Shown here: piece after piece, positions 49,455 to 62,330 of the stretch
Numbering within the stretch: the stretch's first letter is position 1
How the letters are laid out: every line of letters starts with the position of its first letter
Origin: Pisaster brevispinus
Taxonomy: Eukaryota; Echinodermata; Asteroidea; Forcipulatida; Asteriidae
Assembly (NCBI GenBank): GCA_023634235.1
Contig: JAMKCF010000021.1
Span: 10,551,764 to 10,615,763 of the forward strand
Direction of reading: 5' to 3'
DNA length: 64,000 nucleotides
Position numbers and translations under genes: made by a program
The notes under the pieces: generated by a model
What the model was told of the DNA's origin: nothing
The model's database searches: none
The model's input: the letters and a program-made list of their open reading frames with translations, nothing else

Positions 49455-50300
49455 CACAAAACGATGCGATGCGTCGCAACGCAATACGGCGCGTTACACA
49501 TCGTATCTTGCGATGCGTTGTGAGAACGATTTCATCAAACTTACGATGCGTTGAATGCCTTGTAAGTTCCTTGACAACGAGGCTATTTGATAAAGCGTAA
49601 ATGCGTTCAAAATTACGCTGATGCTGCTTGCAAATCACGAAGCCGAGAGAGCGTTAAAAAAAGAAAGGCTGCTTTGTGACAGGACAAACCCTCTCGACAG
49701 TCTCACCATGGAGCTATGCTTTTCATAGCTCCATGGTCTCACTGATGACGCTGTAGATTTCCAGACAGGGAATATTTCACATCGTTGAGGGTACAGGGAG
49801 ATATTGATTGTGTCACAAAGGTATGCTTCTTATTATAAAGTGTTAACTATAAAGACATTAATTTAAAAGGTTGTTGTATGCAATACAAAAAAACAGATAA
49901 CTTCTCATTAAATTAAAAGACTGTTTGGGCGGGGAGGGGCGGGAGGCACAAGCTCTCCTTTCTGTCTGATTTTATACTCAACATTTGTTCGAATTAAGTT
50001 GCGTTTCGATGCGCGTATTTTGTCCGCCATCTTGAATATGCTTTGTAAACGACTGTTTTATGAACGAGTCATGCACAGCATAAAACAATTATACACAAGT
50101 GGACAGGTCATCCTCGTTCAAAAGATTGGGTTTTTTTTTATTAAAAGTAAAAATGGACCCGATTGCGACGCATCGCACTTACGGCGTGTTTGATTAAATG
50201 AATTGTGGAACTCGTTGCAGCCGCGATGCATCGTTGGTTAGCGACGCGTCGCAAACCCTACAATGGTTCGTTACTTGCGACAAGTTTGGTGAAATCGGGC
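49455..50300. mobile_element. Probable TIR element rich in 'gatgcgtcgc' motifs
   Basis: gatgcgatgcgtcgcaacg near the left end and gcgacgcgtcgcaaac near the right, plus cgatttcatcaaactta (49530) mirrored by caagtttggtgaaatcg (50282), suggest a DNA element of about 850 bp. A perfect hairpin sits inside at 49705-49737 (accatggagctatg / catagctccatggt). Boundaries are uncertain. Confidence 0.5.
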
Positions 50301-51689
50301 CCAGGGGTTACCAAGTGGTGGAAAAGCAATCATCTATTCTAAGATTGAGAGCCTAATTTCAGACCTCTTTTTAACTCTCACCACTGATTAGTGTGAAAAG
50401 CCTGCATCCTCGAAACAAGAATTTTAACTTTGTTTTGGGGGTGATTGATTGTTAACTTGCTGAAAAACATCTTTCAAATTAGTTAACTATATCACATAAA
50501 ATGTTGTTTGAATATGAACCATGAACTTTCCTTTTCCTCATGTCTATATATATATATATAAATCGCGTGCAACATGTTCAGTAACCAGATGCCCAGAACA
50601 GGATCTTAATGTTTTGTTTCAGCAAAATGTTCACAGGAATGATACTTCCTGAAGGGTACAAAAATACAGAGCTTGTTTATTTTGTGATTCACAATTCAGC
50701 AAACTTCCTTGTTTAATCAAAGCAGGGTTCTCTAGTGTATTGTTTAAACTTTGTACTCAAAATACTATAGGCTTAGGTGAGTGGTGATTGCTGTTGTGTT
50801 GGTATTCCTCTGATGTGATAAAGATTGACAGGTTGACACTGGTCCACCTGAAGGTACATAGCTGATGGCTCTATGGCCAAACCCTAGTAAGATCTTGGGG
50901 GTCAGGGGGTAAGGAATCAAATCTCAAGCCTGGATGGTTCCAAGGATGCATGTTTACACCATGCTCCAATTAAAGGACACATGTGCACTGTACATTCCTT
51001 TCTCTCATGTAACATCATCTTTACCACAAGATAATCATCCAAAAATGTTCTTATTACTGATGCTGTCTTTTTTTATTAAAGAGCATAATTCTTCAATAAT
51101 CTTTTGCTAGACAGACCTCCATGTTATTATCACCAAGATGTTTGCAAAGTCAGAATTCAGTAAACAGACTGCTATTTACTCGACCATTGTGGAATCCAAT
51201 GAAATAAGCATTGGACTTCATTGGTTTGTTGGTAATCTTTTTTCTTATACAAAGAGCCACTTTTAAACGTTGGAAAATACCTCCTTTAATTCCAGAGTTA
51301 ATTGTATCTATAGTGTGTGGTGACCTAGGACAGGTTTTGCTTACCATAAAATAGTCAATAGGACCTTTCTAGTACCCTCCTCATTGACCTAAAAGTTGAG
51401 TCTATATTGGGTTCAGAACCTTGTCTGTATATCAGCATGGTATCATAAAGCATTCATGGTTCATTCTCTATGCTAAGAGTTATCAAGGCAGCCCACTAAT
51501 CACCTCATACTAGGCTAAATCAAGCATGACATTTTCTTCTCAAATCAGTTCGGGCTGAAGGGTCACTGTGGGTGCAATCATTGGCAATTGCTGCACCTCT
51601 TCCAAAATGATTTTGTGATGTATAGACACAAGCATTCACATGACTTTTTCAATACATTTTGACGGAAAGTATTAAGCATTTTAATAACG
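50301..51689. other. Intergenic, no gene seen
   Basis: A short (ta)n run at 50544-50560. No exon or repeat family recognised. Confidence 0.5.
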
Positions 51690-52080
51690 AAATAAACATT
51701 TCAGTGTATTTAACTAATATTTTGATTTTTATAGGATTGTAAATTGAAACATTCATCACTTGTTATGTGGTGTGCTTTTCCATTCGGCGGCCACCTTTTT
51801 TTTTGGCTTACTTTTCCGCACATTGATTGGCTGGCGGCAACTTATATAGGTTCACAAAGTCGCAACTGCACACAAGTTGAGTGTGATTGATTCCCACCTG
51901 TCGGGAACTGTCAAATTTCTACTTTTGCAACTATTGATTTATTTCGACTGGCGACTGATGCCGATCATCTTAACATCAGGTCGTAAACAATCAGCAACTA
52001 AAATGTTCCCCAAGGTCTTAGCTCAGGCGCAGCATCATCTTGAAAAGTCAGTCTCCGACTGTTCTGTATTGTCATAATAT
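51690..52080. repeat. Dispersed repeat, copy 2 of 43840-44230
   Basis: Same orientation as copy 1. Contains gattggctggcggcaactta followed by tatagg, a closer match to a TATA box than in copy 1. A 66-codon ORF here (51877-52077) is not conserved in the other copy because of indels. Confidence 0.75.
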
Positions 52081-52774
52081 TATTACAAAGTTTCACTTTT
52101 TACTCAATTTACCAATCGGTCTTTCTCTTAAAAAAGAAGTTCACAACTCTTTAAAAAGAAAGAGAAAAGAACTTTGCAAAAACATTCATGATTTTTAAAA
52201 TTACCATTTTGCAAGTCTGAATCTAGATAGTCGCCAAGTCCATGTCATGACCATCATGAATTGAGTCCAAGTCTGAGTCACCAATAATGTGACTCAAGTT
52301 GGTTTCAGGTCCAAGTCATATAATAATGATTAATTTGAAATTCCTTTTATGAAAATTTAGTTAAATTGCAACAAGAAATGTCAGTCAAATGATGAGGATA
52401 TTAAGTGGCATGGGGGCCAGGGGAGGTTAAGATTTCCTGGCTACAGCCTCATTAAGATCACAAGTGCCTAAGAAAGAACTAACCCAACAAGGTACAAATA
52501 TCTTATGTCATTGGAGTAACATCATTATAGTTTTATTGCAGCACATATATTATACTCTTTTTGGCATACGGAGAATAACATTAAACAATACATTTGATAC
52601 TATTCACAATTGGCAAACGATAGACTGAGACATTTATACAGAATTTTCATAGAGAGAATCAATGGTATACAATTATTTTTATACAAGAATCTAAACAAGG
52701 ACACCAGGGAGACATGAAAGTTGTACGATTATTTATAATTTTAAATATCCAAAGGAAAAAAATGAATTGTTCTA

Positions 52775-52925
52775 GAAAAATTGACTCCTATCTAGCCTTA
52801 AGTTGGCATTCTCCCTAATTTGTCAATATCTTTTTTCGGGGATCACACCCAAGTTACGATACAACCTGGGAAGTGACAGCCAAGGGATCACCTTAAGGGG
52901 ATGCGACTTTTTTTCATAAATATTA
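52775..52925 (-). mobile_element. SINE copy lacking its tRNA head
   Basis: aaattgactcctatctagcct jumps directly from the body junction to the end of the head. The rest (gtcaatatctttttt, cacccaagttacgata, caacctgggaagtgacagcc, accttaaggggatgcgact) matches the array at 44851. The pol III promoter is deleted. Confidence 0.75.
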
Positions 52926-55786
52926 TCTGTTTTAAACAGTAAAGTAATGAGAATAATGTGTATGCAATCTAGGTGAAGACTGTATACATGTAGACCATGT
53001 ACCCTCTGATGTCACAGCGAAACCAAAACTTAAAGGTTCTGCCTGTCAATATGTGCATGCATTGTGTTTTGCATAAATTTACATTAGGAGTGCTGTCACT
53101 GCTCAGATCACCTTTAAATTATGTGATCTTTAGAACCACTCCATAACCACATTTTATGCAAACACAAGAACTGCGCTCATAATGTCGGGAAGATTTCAAT
53201 AGGCTAAAGAGTACAGTTTAGAAGTAAACAACGAGCACATGGTCTATATACACTAAAGACTGTGTACACAATCAAAACTGAATTAGAACTCGACCCTCAT
53301 TCACGGAGCATTTTGGTTTTTCTAGTTAACAGAAACCAGGGCCCAATTTCATGTTAAGCATAACAGGAGTTTACCAGCAACATTACCATGTATTGTATAT
53401 TGTTTGTGACTGATTCCCTGTTAATTTTTGCTTGCAGAATTAAATTGGTCCTTGTAGAATTTCTGCTTTAAACCATGAGGATAACATAATAATGCAGAAT
53501 GTAAACGAGCCTGTGAAAGCTCATTGGAGTCATGGAGAAGAAGAAAAAAAAGTGGAAAACTCCATTACTGTTTTCAAATAGTGGATTCTGGAATCTCAAG
53601 ATCAAAATGAATTGTTTTACTTATTTCTCAAGTATAGCGTTTTAGGCGTAAATGTATCAAGGGAAGTTTTCCACCAGGACCATCTTTAAACCATGTAAGC
53701 TATGCATAAATCTGATAACATTAATATTTATAATTTTACCAGTGATGAAGCACATGCTTTTAAAGAGAATTTCTGAATTTTCTGTTTTTAAAATAACCAT
53801 ATGGTTCAGGGTTTGGGAAATAAAAAAATTTGTGCCTAACATTTAGTTTTTATTGGAATATAATTACAATTAGTTTTGAATATATTCACTTTAAAAAATG
53901 TGAAAGGACTCAAAAAGGTGTACAATTACATGTTATATGTGAATACAAAAATTGCTGTGTGCTAATTAATAATAGGTTTATCGATTCATCCTCTTTTTTT
54001 ACCACAAATGCAGTGATTAATTGTCATGACAAACTTGATAGTTTTAGTCCCAAAGCTCAAGAGAAGTTAAACACCACTTAACAATGATGGACACCTTTAA
54101 TTTGTGGGCTTTGTGCACTATATAGTCTTTCCTCAAATTGTAGTAGTATCAATGAAATAGAAAGTTAGTACAGGCACTAATACTTAGTAAAGCTATATAA
54201 TCATAACATATGAAGATTAAATAGTAATGAAAAAGGGTGCCACGTGTTCCCCCTCCCAAGGAAGGTTGTAAAGCTGCAAGTGTTCCTTGCAAACTAAAAT
54301 ACAGTGTGATGAGCCGGCAGAGACGAACATTTGTCAGAATGATTTCATGTATAGTTTACACAACAACACATGTACCTCAGTCTTTATTAAGGGCACACTA
54401 AACTATTTTGTTTTATTATGCCCACCAAAAACTGTTTCATGTTGGAGTTGTCTGTACTCCGTTCACCAGTGTTTGGTCATTGCTCCAAAAACAGAACAAA
54501 ATATACATCATAACAAAATTTTGCAATGAACATTGATGGACAGTCTCCACTAGTTGTACTGATAACAATTGTCATCATTATGGAAAACGCCTCTTTGGAT
54601 ACATGCTTTTTTAAGTTGGCATACATGATTCTTTGATTCCTTTGCTTTTCATTTTGTTCCCTCCCCCCCCCCAAAGAAAACTTTCGATTCAAATCATCAT
54701 ACATTGAGTTTCTTACCATGCTTCTTTCATTTTCCTTTCTGATCTACCACAAAAAAAATTGGGTTGTAAATGTAAGCTGCATTCTTAACATGTGAAAAAC
54801 CAAAAACAAATCATGAATAAATTACCCAAATAATACATTTACATATCTACACATATTTGTAGATAAATTATTTACTTTTTTAATTACATGAAATATTTGT
54901 ATATACAATGAGTAAGATACACATTCCTAGTTAGTTACCTCACCAAATTGTGTACAAAAGCAAAAAATAAAGTATGACATTACAAAGAAAAACAGCATAT
55001 ACGTGTACACTACAAAATACTCATGCGCTATTACAGTGAAAATGGAAGTGACAACTTGTGGTAAAAATTCCCTGGTAATTCAGAGTTATACATAGAAATG
55101 ACCCGATAATACTTCAGCTTATTTCATTGCTGTTTTAAATAGCAAACTAATTATCACTTGATTTCAACATTGTGCATGTTTTAATAACAAGGACATCTCT
55201 ATCAGGGCATCTTACAGATTTGAAGTTTTCTTGAGTATGAGAACGTATGGCAGAGTAACTTTGAACCACAATAAAGCGTGATTTATAATGACAATGAACC
55301 CAAGTGATAGAGCTCAATTTAGTCACTAGCCCGACATAAAAACAAGTAAAGAAAGCTGGGGTTGAGTCAAGCTTGACTCTTGGGTAGCCAAAAGTAACAG
55401 AGCGTAGTGCTCATATGCTGTCTGATGTTTTCAGAGCCACAGCCTGTGCAAATTTGTAGTTTTACAGATGCAAAGTTTTGTATTAAACCAGAAGTATCTT
55501 GAGTTTGTTACAAGCAAATTCTATGGATCATGCACTTTGATAAAGAAAATGTAATCTCTTTTAGTTCATAATTTATTTAAGTTACTTGTAGTTGGGGAAC
55601 AAGTTGCCTTTTTAAAATATACAACTTGACTTTCCTTTTCAGGGCCTACATGTACATGTATGCAGTAAAGTGACAAAAGCCTTCTTATTGTTGTGATTTA
55701 ATTACCATAACCAGAGTAGAGGTCACAAGTTCCATTTAACCGTTTAGGAAAGTAATGTTGATGCACATCCTTATTTGTTCTTGCAG
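52926..55786. other. Intergenic, no gene seen
   Basis: AT-rich, short ORFs only, one C-run at 54662-54671. Nothing supportable. Confidence 0.5.
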
Positions 55787-55851
55787 AAGGAGGTCGTCAA
55801 GTTAAGATTTTAGAAGATGCAGGGAAACTTTCCACATTTTCTTGAAAAACG
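55787..55851 (+). other. Candidate plus-strand exon with a possible start codon
   Basis: A pyrimidine-rich acceptor (tatttgttcttgcag) precedes 65 bp ending at a consensus donor (acg, then gtaagt). An ATG at 55817 in context agaagatgc would read MQGNFPHFLEK into the donor. No following coding exon could be identified, and the frame carried over from 42720-43111 stops inside this segment. Could belong to an untranslated leader or be chance. Confidence 0.2.
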
Positions 55852-56624
55852 GTAAGTGCCGCTTTGAAGCTCCCTCTCTCTCACCCTGAATAAGACTGTA
55901 GTATCTTGCCTGCCAGGATATGCCCTAGACATACAAAGTCACTCTTTTTTCAACAAGGTGACATGGTCTGCTGTGAAATGCATATGATTAATATCAACAA
56001 TTTTGATTGAGGGAAATAGCAGAAATCCCTTTGTCAGGATTAAGGTTTATGTGGCAGACCATAAAGCAGAAGTACTCTACAACAAAAATATTTGTGCCCC
56101 CCAAAAAAACAAAAACAAAACAAAAACAATTTTAAACACAAATATTTCCCAAATCAAATCCTTCAATAAAGGAAACTGAGAAGCCAAATACTGATTAATG
56201 GTTCAGATTTTCATCTGTTTTTCCGTCATAATTTACATTAAAGTTGATTTTTATATTTGTACAGATTTTGTATTGAACTGCCGCTGATAGTAACTAGCAC
56301 CGTTAACTAACACATGAACTATTGAGGTATGCTTGTATGATGGCTAAAGGACTGTATAAGGTAAGGATATTGTACAATAACCAAAGTGCAGAGGTTATTG
56401 GGGAGAATTTCATAGATTCCTGAGGAAAAGGTATCAAAGTTGTCGGGCCATTTTGAAATAAAAATTTGTCAAATTGGTTTCTTTTGATATTTTTCTTTTG
56501 CACATATTTCAGGTGAGAGGAGCTCATTTCATGCTTCAGGTTCACCCTCACCTGAATATTCAAACTGATGGTATCATAAAATTCACCTCTTATAAAAATG
56601 TATTTGATCGTACTAGTGGGTATT

Positions 56625-56745
56625 TGCCAGGTCTGGATTTATCTTTGAGAGGGTAAGGCCATTTTCATGAAGGGGCACAAAGGCCAAGACCAGTGAAACA
56701 GAGACCTTGGCTTTCATGTAATCCAGGCCTGATTTGCTTGGCTGT
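56625..56745. repeat. Dispersed repeat, copy 2 of 27085-27255
   Basis: 'caggtctggatttatctttgagagggtaaggccattttcat...ggggcac...ttggctttca...atccaggcctg' aligns with 27109-27250. This explains part of the 60-codon ORF at 56474-56656. Confidence 0.6.
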
Positions 56746-57124
56746 ATGTTGCCTGCAAACTAGTCACTAAAGTAGAAATTCTTCGCTGACCCTGTGCCAT
56801 GAAATTGGGTTCAGGTTTATGAAATTATCCCCAAATGACACCCAGGTAAATACATTCTTCATTTCCTTGCTGTATAACAATACGTTTATAATCTACATTT
56901 CTCTGCTGTTTGTTTGTGAAGTCGGTTTTTTTTCTTCAATCATGAGATATGAAAGACGGACAAGCAGAATCGTTGGTCAGACTTTTTTAATATATATATG
57001 TATATGTACAATATATTCTTCTGCATTTTAAACTGGCTTGCTGTGGTTTAACTCTGGAAGTGGGTTGACTTTATCTCAACTTGGAAAGTTTTGTTGATGA
57101 ATTAACAACCATCTCCTTGGCATA

Positions 57125-57474
57125 TTAGAGTTTTGTGTGCCTCTTGTCTTGGCCCAACTGGATGATCTCATCCATATCACATTCATTTAGCCCTCTCTCT
57201 GTAAAATCCGTGGCTATTCTCCTTGCCTGTGAGTATCTTGGAGAGCATCCAAGGTGAGCCTGTCCAAGCACAAGGCTTCCCATCATTAAAAAGTGTCCCT
57301 CTCCCCACTGTACGCCACATCTTAAAGGTTTGACCACAACACCAGAGTAACGACTGTGGGACGCCGGCGTGAAGATGTGATCTCGCTGTCTGAACACGTG
57401 ACTAATTGAGAGGTCAATGTAGGCTTCTTGAGATATACTATCGTGCATTACATCACGCATGCTGGACTTGACAG
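57125..57474 (-). CDS. Meteorin/meteorin-like homologue, last coding exon (NTR-like domain)
   Basis: C-terminal part of a secreted meteorin-family protein (neurotrophic or cytokine-like in vertebrates). The exon begins after acceptor ttttctgcag and its first two bases complete an Ala codon with the exon at 59313-59369. It ends at TAA (57125). Family landmarks compared from memory with METRN/METRNL: SSDFAVK at the junction; a stretch with FRQRDHIF; KPLRCGVQWGEGHFLMMG, matching LRCGV/GxFLF(M/T)G; GQAHLGCSPRYSQARR, matching GEARLGCAPRF; and ERGLNEC near the C-terminus. The Cys in each of the last three motifs are conserved. About 15 residues follow the last Cys. METRN versus METRNL cannot be assigned; an invertebrate founder copy is likely. 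Confidence 0.93.
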
Positions 57475-59312
57475 CTGCAGAAAAACAACGGATTCAAGAA
57501 GTGATTAGGGATCATTGATTATTATGGTCAGAGGTATGTGAATGAAACAAAAATACCAGCCTCCCATGTAAATTTAACTACAAGCACATGTATGCATACC
57601 TAATACATGTACATGTCGCCATTATGATCAGTTTGTACCTCAATTACAGTTTGATGTTGATACTTGTATTTAGTATGTTGACTTGAGGAGTGCACCTTGA
57701 ACTGGGTACCACACATTCCTTTTGTGTTTTGTGGTTTAGGGCCAGAGGCTTTTTAAGAGAAGGATATGCTTTATATATACATTCATTTCCCTTACATGCC
57801 TCACCAGCCATTGTGCCAGTGACTAGGAATGTTTGATTCCACCATAGAGCAAGGATTCCACAAAGCAACACAAAAAACCAAGCTTCATATGGAGTCTGCT
57901 TGTATTGATTGCGATTCAACCAGAACTACCAGTCGTATACGTATATGCTATTGAGCTTTATTGCCCTCCAGGACTCAATCATGCTTTTTCAGTTCATAAA
58001 GTCCGACTATAATGACCCACTGCAAGGCCAAAAATAAAGCATCACTGTAAGATTTCATGTAGGTCTATACAAACTTGTTCTTTTAACAACATAACATCAC
58101 AGACAACACACTATCTAATTACTTAACCGTGTGTACAGAAATAGAACCACAATTTTTTGTAAATACCTGTAGAAAGGTAGTTTTTCTAAACTTGTACTTT
58201 TGCACTTATGTTTCACAATCGGAGTTAAGTTCAGATTGGTCCCTCTGAGCATGGAATTTAACTTGTCGAACAGTCTATAACAGAAATGTGACTACTTGTG
58301 AACTGCAGATGTGTTGAAACTAAACAAGGTGGCTTTTGCAGCTGGGGAGTCAAGCTGTGCAGAGAGTGAAACACTAACCAGTAGTCTTATTTCAAGCCAC
58401 ACCTCCAGCAGCGTGGAGTGGGGTTATGATTTAAACAGTCCATGGAGACTAGAAGTAACTTGTTGTGATGTCATTGATACATGGTTTCATCAGTGCACAT
58501 GGGTAAATTTAAGGCAATGAAATCTGTCTCCCAAGAGGGTCAGAGCATATCTGGTTGACCATATGGTGGGGTACAGTGATACATGTTCTCTGAACAGGGA
58601 ATGCAGAAAATTGATGCAGAGAGGGCCTTTTCCAAATCGAGGCTTAGCCTAAGGCTTTGGCCTTTTTCATCAGTTTTGGAGCTGTATGCATTTTGCACAG
58701 TGCTTCATTCAAGTTCAACATCAAACTGATATGAGCCCAGAGCCGGAGCCTAAGCTGAGGTTTGGAAAATGGCACTAATAAGAGAAACTGGCCAAAACCC
58801 TGAATTACCTATGAAAAGAGTAGTATGTATAACTCTTTGCAAAACCTAGTGATGTGTAAACTTTTTTTTAACAAAACTTTATGTAGCAGTTTCACTGACT
58901 TAATAAACCAGACAGCCATGACTGTCTGGCTGCATTCAACACAAACTGTTAAAGTAAACCAGTCAGTCTAATGCTTCACAGGAATTAAACCACTTGGAAA
59001 ACTTGGCCAAAATGTGTACTAATTTGAGATAGCATTTCCATATGACCAATACAATTGACAGTGACTTTCTAATTATTTCAACCATGCTATTTTGCTAAGC
59101 AAATCTGTTCATTTCGACAATCCATTCCAATCTTCTTGTTAAAAAACAATGAGATTCATCTGAAGATGAGTTGTTAATATCGTCATCGTGATTTGTATTG
59201 TGACAACACACTTTGCTTAGCGGTCAAGATTGATACACAGCTTAAGATCAGTCTTGTCTCTGTGTGCAATCGAGCCCAGTGGTCTTAAATATATCAAAAT
59301 GTTCAAACTTAC
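57475..59312 (-). other. 1.84-kb intron of the meteorin homologue
   Basis: Bounded by donor gtaagt (59312 downward) and acceptor tttttctgcag (ending 57475). Contains a small hairpin (cagacagccatgactgtctg, 58909-58928). A 91-codon minus ORF at 57644-57919 lies inside, has no meteorin similarity and is not flanked by convincing splice sites. Confidence 0.85.
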
Positions 59313-59369
59313 CAAAATCACTGGAACAGAAGGATCTCATAATTTCGGTGTCATTACATGGTTTGCAAT
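59313..59369 (-). CDS. Meteorin/meteorin-like homologue, penultimate coding exon (57 bp)
   Basis: Short exon between acceptor gtttattttag and donor gtaagt on the minus strand. It enters with two codon bases and leaves with one, which joins in frame to 57474. It reads CKPCNDTEIMRSFCSSDF, equal in layout to the family's CRPCSD(A/T)E...C(T)SDF that opens the NTR-like half of meteorins. The signal peptide and N-terminal half are not seen between here and 64000 and should lie beyond the window. Confidence 0.9.
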
Positions 59370-62092
59370 CTAAAATAAACAGATAAAGATAAGGAAACAC
59401 CATTAATTTGATACCCAAATAGACTTTCCTTATTGCAAAGAACTGTAACATTAATGTATGAACTAAAGTTTTGACATGATTAAAGTTTCAATGTTTAGTC
59501 ATCCATTAAAGGTTAAGTGTGTCATGTGCACTTGATCATTTTGGGGTTCCCGATAGCATTGCTTTTACGTGTTCAAACATGCATGAGACTTGCAAAGTAA
59601 TTATATGTAGTGATGTACATTTGTAAGAAAATGTCTTACTTTCAGAAGTTTTTACACCGAAACTTAGTTTATTACCGAAAAGTGAATGTTTATCTCGAAG
59701 TCATTTTCTTTGGGAGGGTGCTTGCAATTTTACAGACTGGCATTTTTTTTGGGGGGGGGGGTAAGGGGTATGGAAGCCAGCCAGGCAGCTGACTCGCTCA
59801 CTAACAAAGTTCTCCACACTATTTCAAAGAGAAAAATGTCTAGGAATGTCAGCCAAGCGCACCCAGCAAGCATTGCAACTTTCCACTGTATTCAATAGTG
59901 TCAAACAATCTTGCAAATTAGTGTGCATCAGTAATAAAAGAATTACTTTCAGATGCTTTATTTGCCAACTGAGGTGCAAAAACGCCAACTGAAAAATTTT
60001 ACTGAGGGAGGTGTCCAACCCCTACACCTTTGCCCCAAATTATGATTAGTTTCGCTCCCCCATTTGTCACAGTCTGAACTCTTAAAGTCATATGGGAAGT
60101 TTCTTATGAGGCTTTGAGTTTAGTAAGGGTTGGCAAACAGGCCTGATACTTCACGGAGGGGGTGGGTACCTTGTCATTACCTCGGTGCCACTTGAAATGT
60201 TCCAATATGGCTGTTGAATACCAGTACAATCATGAATCTTTTTAGGTGTTCGTGCAACATGTGCACGAACACCTCTTGTGAACACCTCTTGTTGTTTTTG
60301 AATCTTTTCACCTCTTGTTGTTTTTGAATCTTTGTTTTAAATCACACTGCTTTATAGAGGAATAAGTTCTACTTTGGTGAGTTAAAAAAAGTGATGAAAA
60401 AGATCCCTACTGTGTGAAGTGGGTTATATAATGTAGGCCTACATGTACATGATGTACATGTATTCTGACATTGTGTTTTGAACAGCTCCACTTACCCAGA
60501 GTGTAAACTGATAAGGTATCGATGTACATGTATCATATACCACAGAGTAATCTGTCTATCAGGAAAGTATATCATAGTAATTTGATATTTCAGAGAAGCC
60601 TTGCCAATGGTAGATTCCACTTTTGAGTGATGGTATTGAATCCACTGAGTACACTCCATGTACAAAAGCTATGGAAACTCAGCATTTTTCAACATTTTGG
60701 ACTGTTTTCATCAAGCTTTAGCAGCCAAATTTTTTTTTATTGTATAGCTGTTTTTCTTGGTATTTTGCGTGGACTCTGTGATCTTTTGATCAGCTTCCAC
60801 ATTAATTAAAAGATACTGCATGTGCTTCCATGTGTAGATGTTTCAAGGTAAAATCCAATGGCAAAGTCATATGCAATTTATGTTGCAGCATCAACATGTT
60901 TAGTTCTTTAGGTTGTTTTTTTCAAAACAAGGTGCAAATGCCATTAAATCAAAACTTAACACCCCACCTAAAGATTTATGACTAAAGGCAGACTTCAAAC
61001 ATCTGTATTCATTCATGCTGCCTTAACAGCAGTATTTTTACTAAAGCCAAGCAGTAAATTCACCACATTATGAGCCATTCAGGATATTTACTGTCATAAA
61101 CTGTCAGATCATGACACGTGCATGATGTTTGTTCACAATATTGAATTACATCTGCATCTGTTACAAACAGCAAAGTTTGTGACCTACTCCCCCCACATAC
61201 ACACACACCCACACCTTTTAAAGACAAATTGTGTTGGGAAAAGATTGGAAAACACAAACTACATTGTGTGTGAGAATCAACATCACTTTTTGATCAAAGG
61301 TTCTGCAAATACTTCTTGCATTCCCAGTCTTTATGCATGACAGTAAAAGCATGTTTCTTCCCAACCTTCCACCGTCGCCCAATCCAGATGATTGGGCTTA
61401 GAGTGGTAGGAAACAACATGGTAAGTAGAAGAGGAAGGGGGAGGAGAGTGTGAAGAAGGGCAAACTGGCAGCGGTGATATTAAAGTGTTCGTAAGGCACC
61501 GGCATTAAATTTAATGCACAAAAAATGCTTCACTTCAACACTTTTTCCACCAAGAGGTTTTCAAACAAATAGCATTTTACAAGCGATGAATCTTGATCAA
61601 AAGATGATTCAAATGAAATATCCATTCTGAAGGTAATCATCTTTCTCTCCAAACAATCTGACAATTGCTAAGCGGGGTGGGATGACCTCGGTTTTGTGGC
61701 GATGATTGAGACCATAATTCTAAATTCAAACGGTATTCTCCTTTCAAAACTGTATTTGCTGTCAGTTCTCAAAAGCCATTGGTACAAATTGTATCAGTAA
61801 CCCTGAATTAACTTTTCACAGTTTGGTCTCTCAAATAGTTTTCTTTATAATGAAATATTAGGACCTTATTGTGAATGTGTGGATTAATATTTCGCAAAGT
61901 CCCTTCAAGGATGGGCATTGTACAGAAACAAGTGTGAGCCATATACATTTATACAATGTACATGCAGACACAATTACCGCACTCATGAACAGTAAACATC
62001 TCTCTAATACTGTTTGAAACTTCAGATTTCCCAACATTCGATTCCCAGTGTAAAGCATTATGGATAGGTTGTCTACATATTATACAGAACAA
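59370..62092 (-). other. Intron or 5' region of the meteorin homologue, no exon recognised
   Basis: No segment resembling the family's N-terminal half (Cys-Ser-Trp start, W-x-YP region) is seen. A hairpin aggtgttcgtgc / gcacgaacacct (60244-60274) is followed by a tandem duplication of cacctcttgttgtttttgaa (about 60283 and 60309). Confidence 0.5.
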
Positions 62093-62330
62093 TAGGGTGT
62101 CATAGCCAAGCGGTCTAGGGCAGTCGACTCAAGTCCTGTAATTTACAGAATTTACAGAATGTGAGTTCGAACCCTGGCCTGGTCAGTTGCGACACTAAGG
62201 TCCTTGAGCCAGGCACTTAAACAAAATCATGACAATTGCTTCATTCACCCCGGAGTACAAATGGGTACCCTGAGGAGTAACCTGTGATGGACTGGCATCC
62301 TGCCCAGGGGTAATAGAAATATTCTCAGTC
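62093..62330 (+). mobile_element. tRNA-derived SINE (Ser/Leu-type long head)
   Basis: Head gtgtcatagccaagcggtct with A box, an extended middle arm and B box gagttcgaaccctgg, followed by a body with ccttgagccaggcactta, gtaacctgtgatggactggc and atcctgcccagggg, widespread in marine invertebrate SINEs (from memory). 'aatttacagaatttacagaa' in the head is a small duplication, so not a functional tRNA. Confidence 0.8.

Noticed and set aside
56474..56656. ORF with a beta-trefoil growth-factor flavour (HFMLQVHP...DG)
   Set aside because: Only a few residues resemble FGFs, the splice site would have to be unusual, and the second half lies in a dispersed repeat also found at 27085-27255.
57644..57919. 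Additional meteorin exon (91-codon minus ORF with several Cys)
   Set aside because: The exons at 59313-59369 and 57125-57474 join in phase without it, and it shows no family motifs or clear splice sites.
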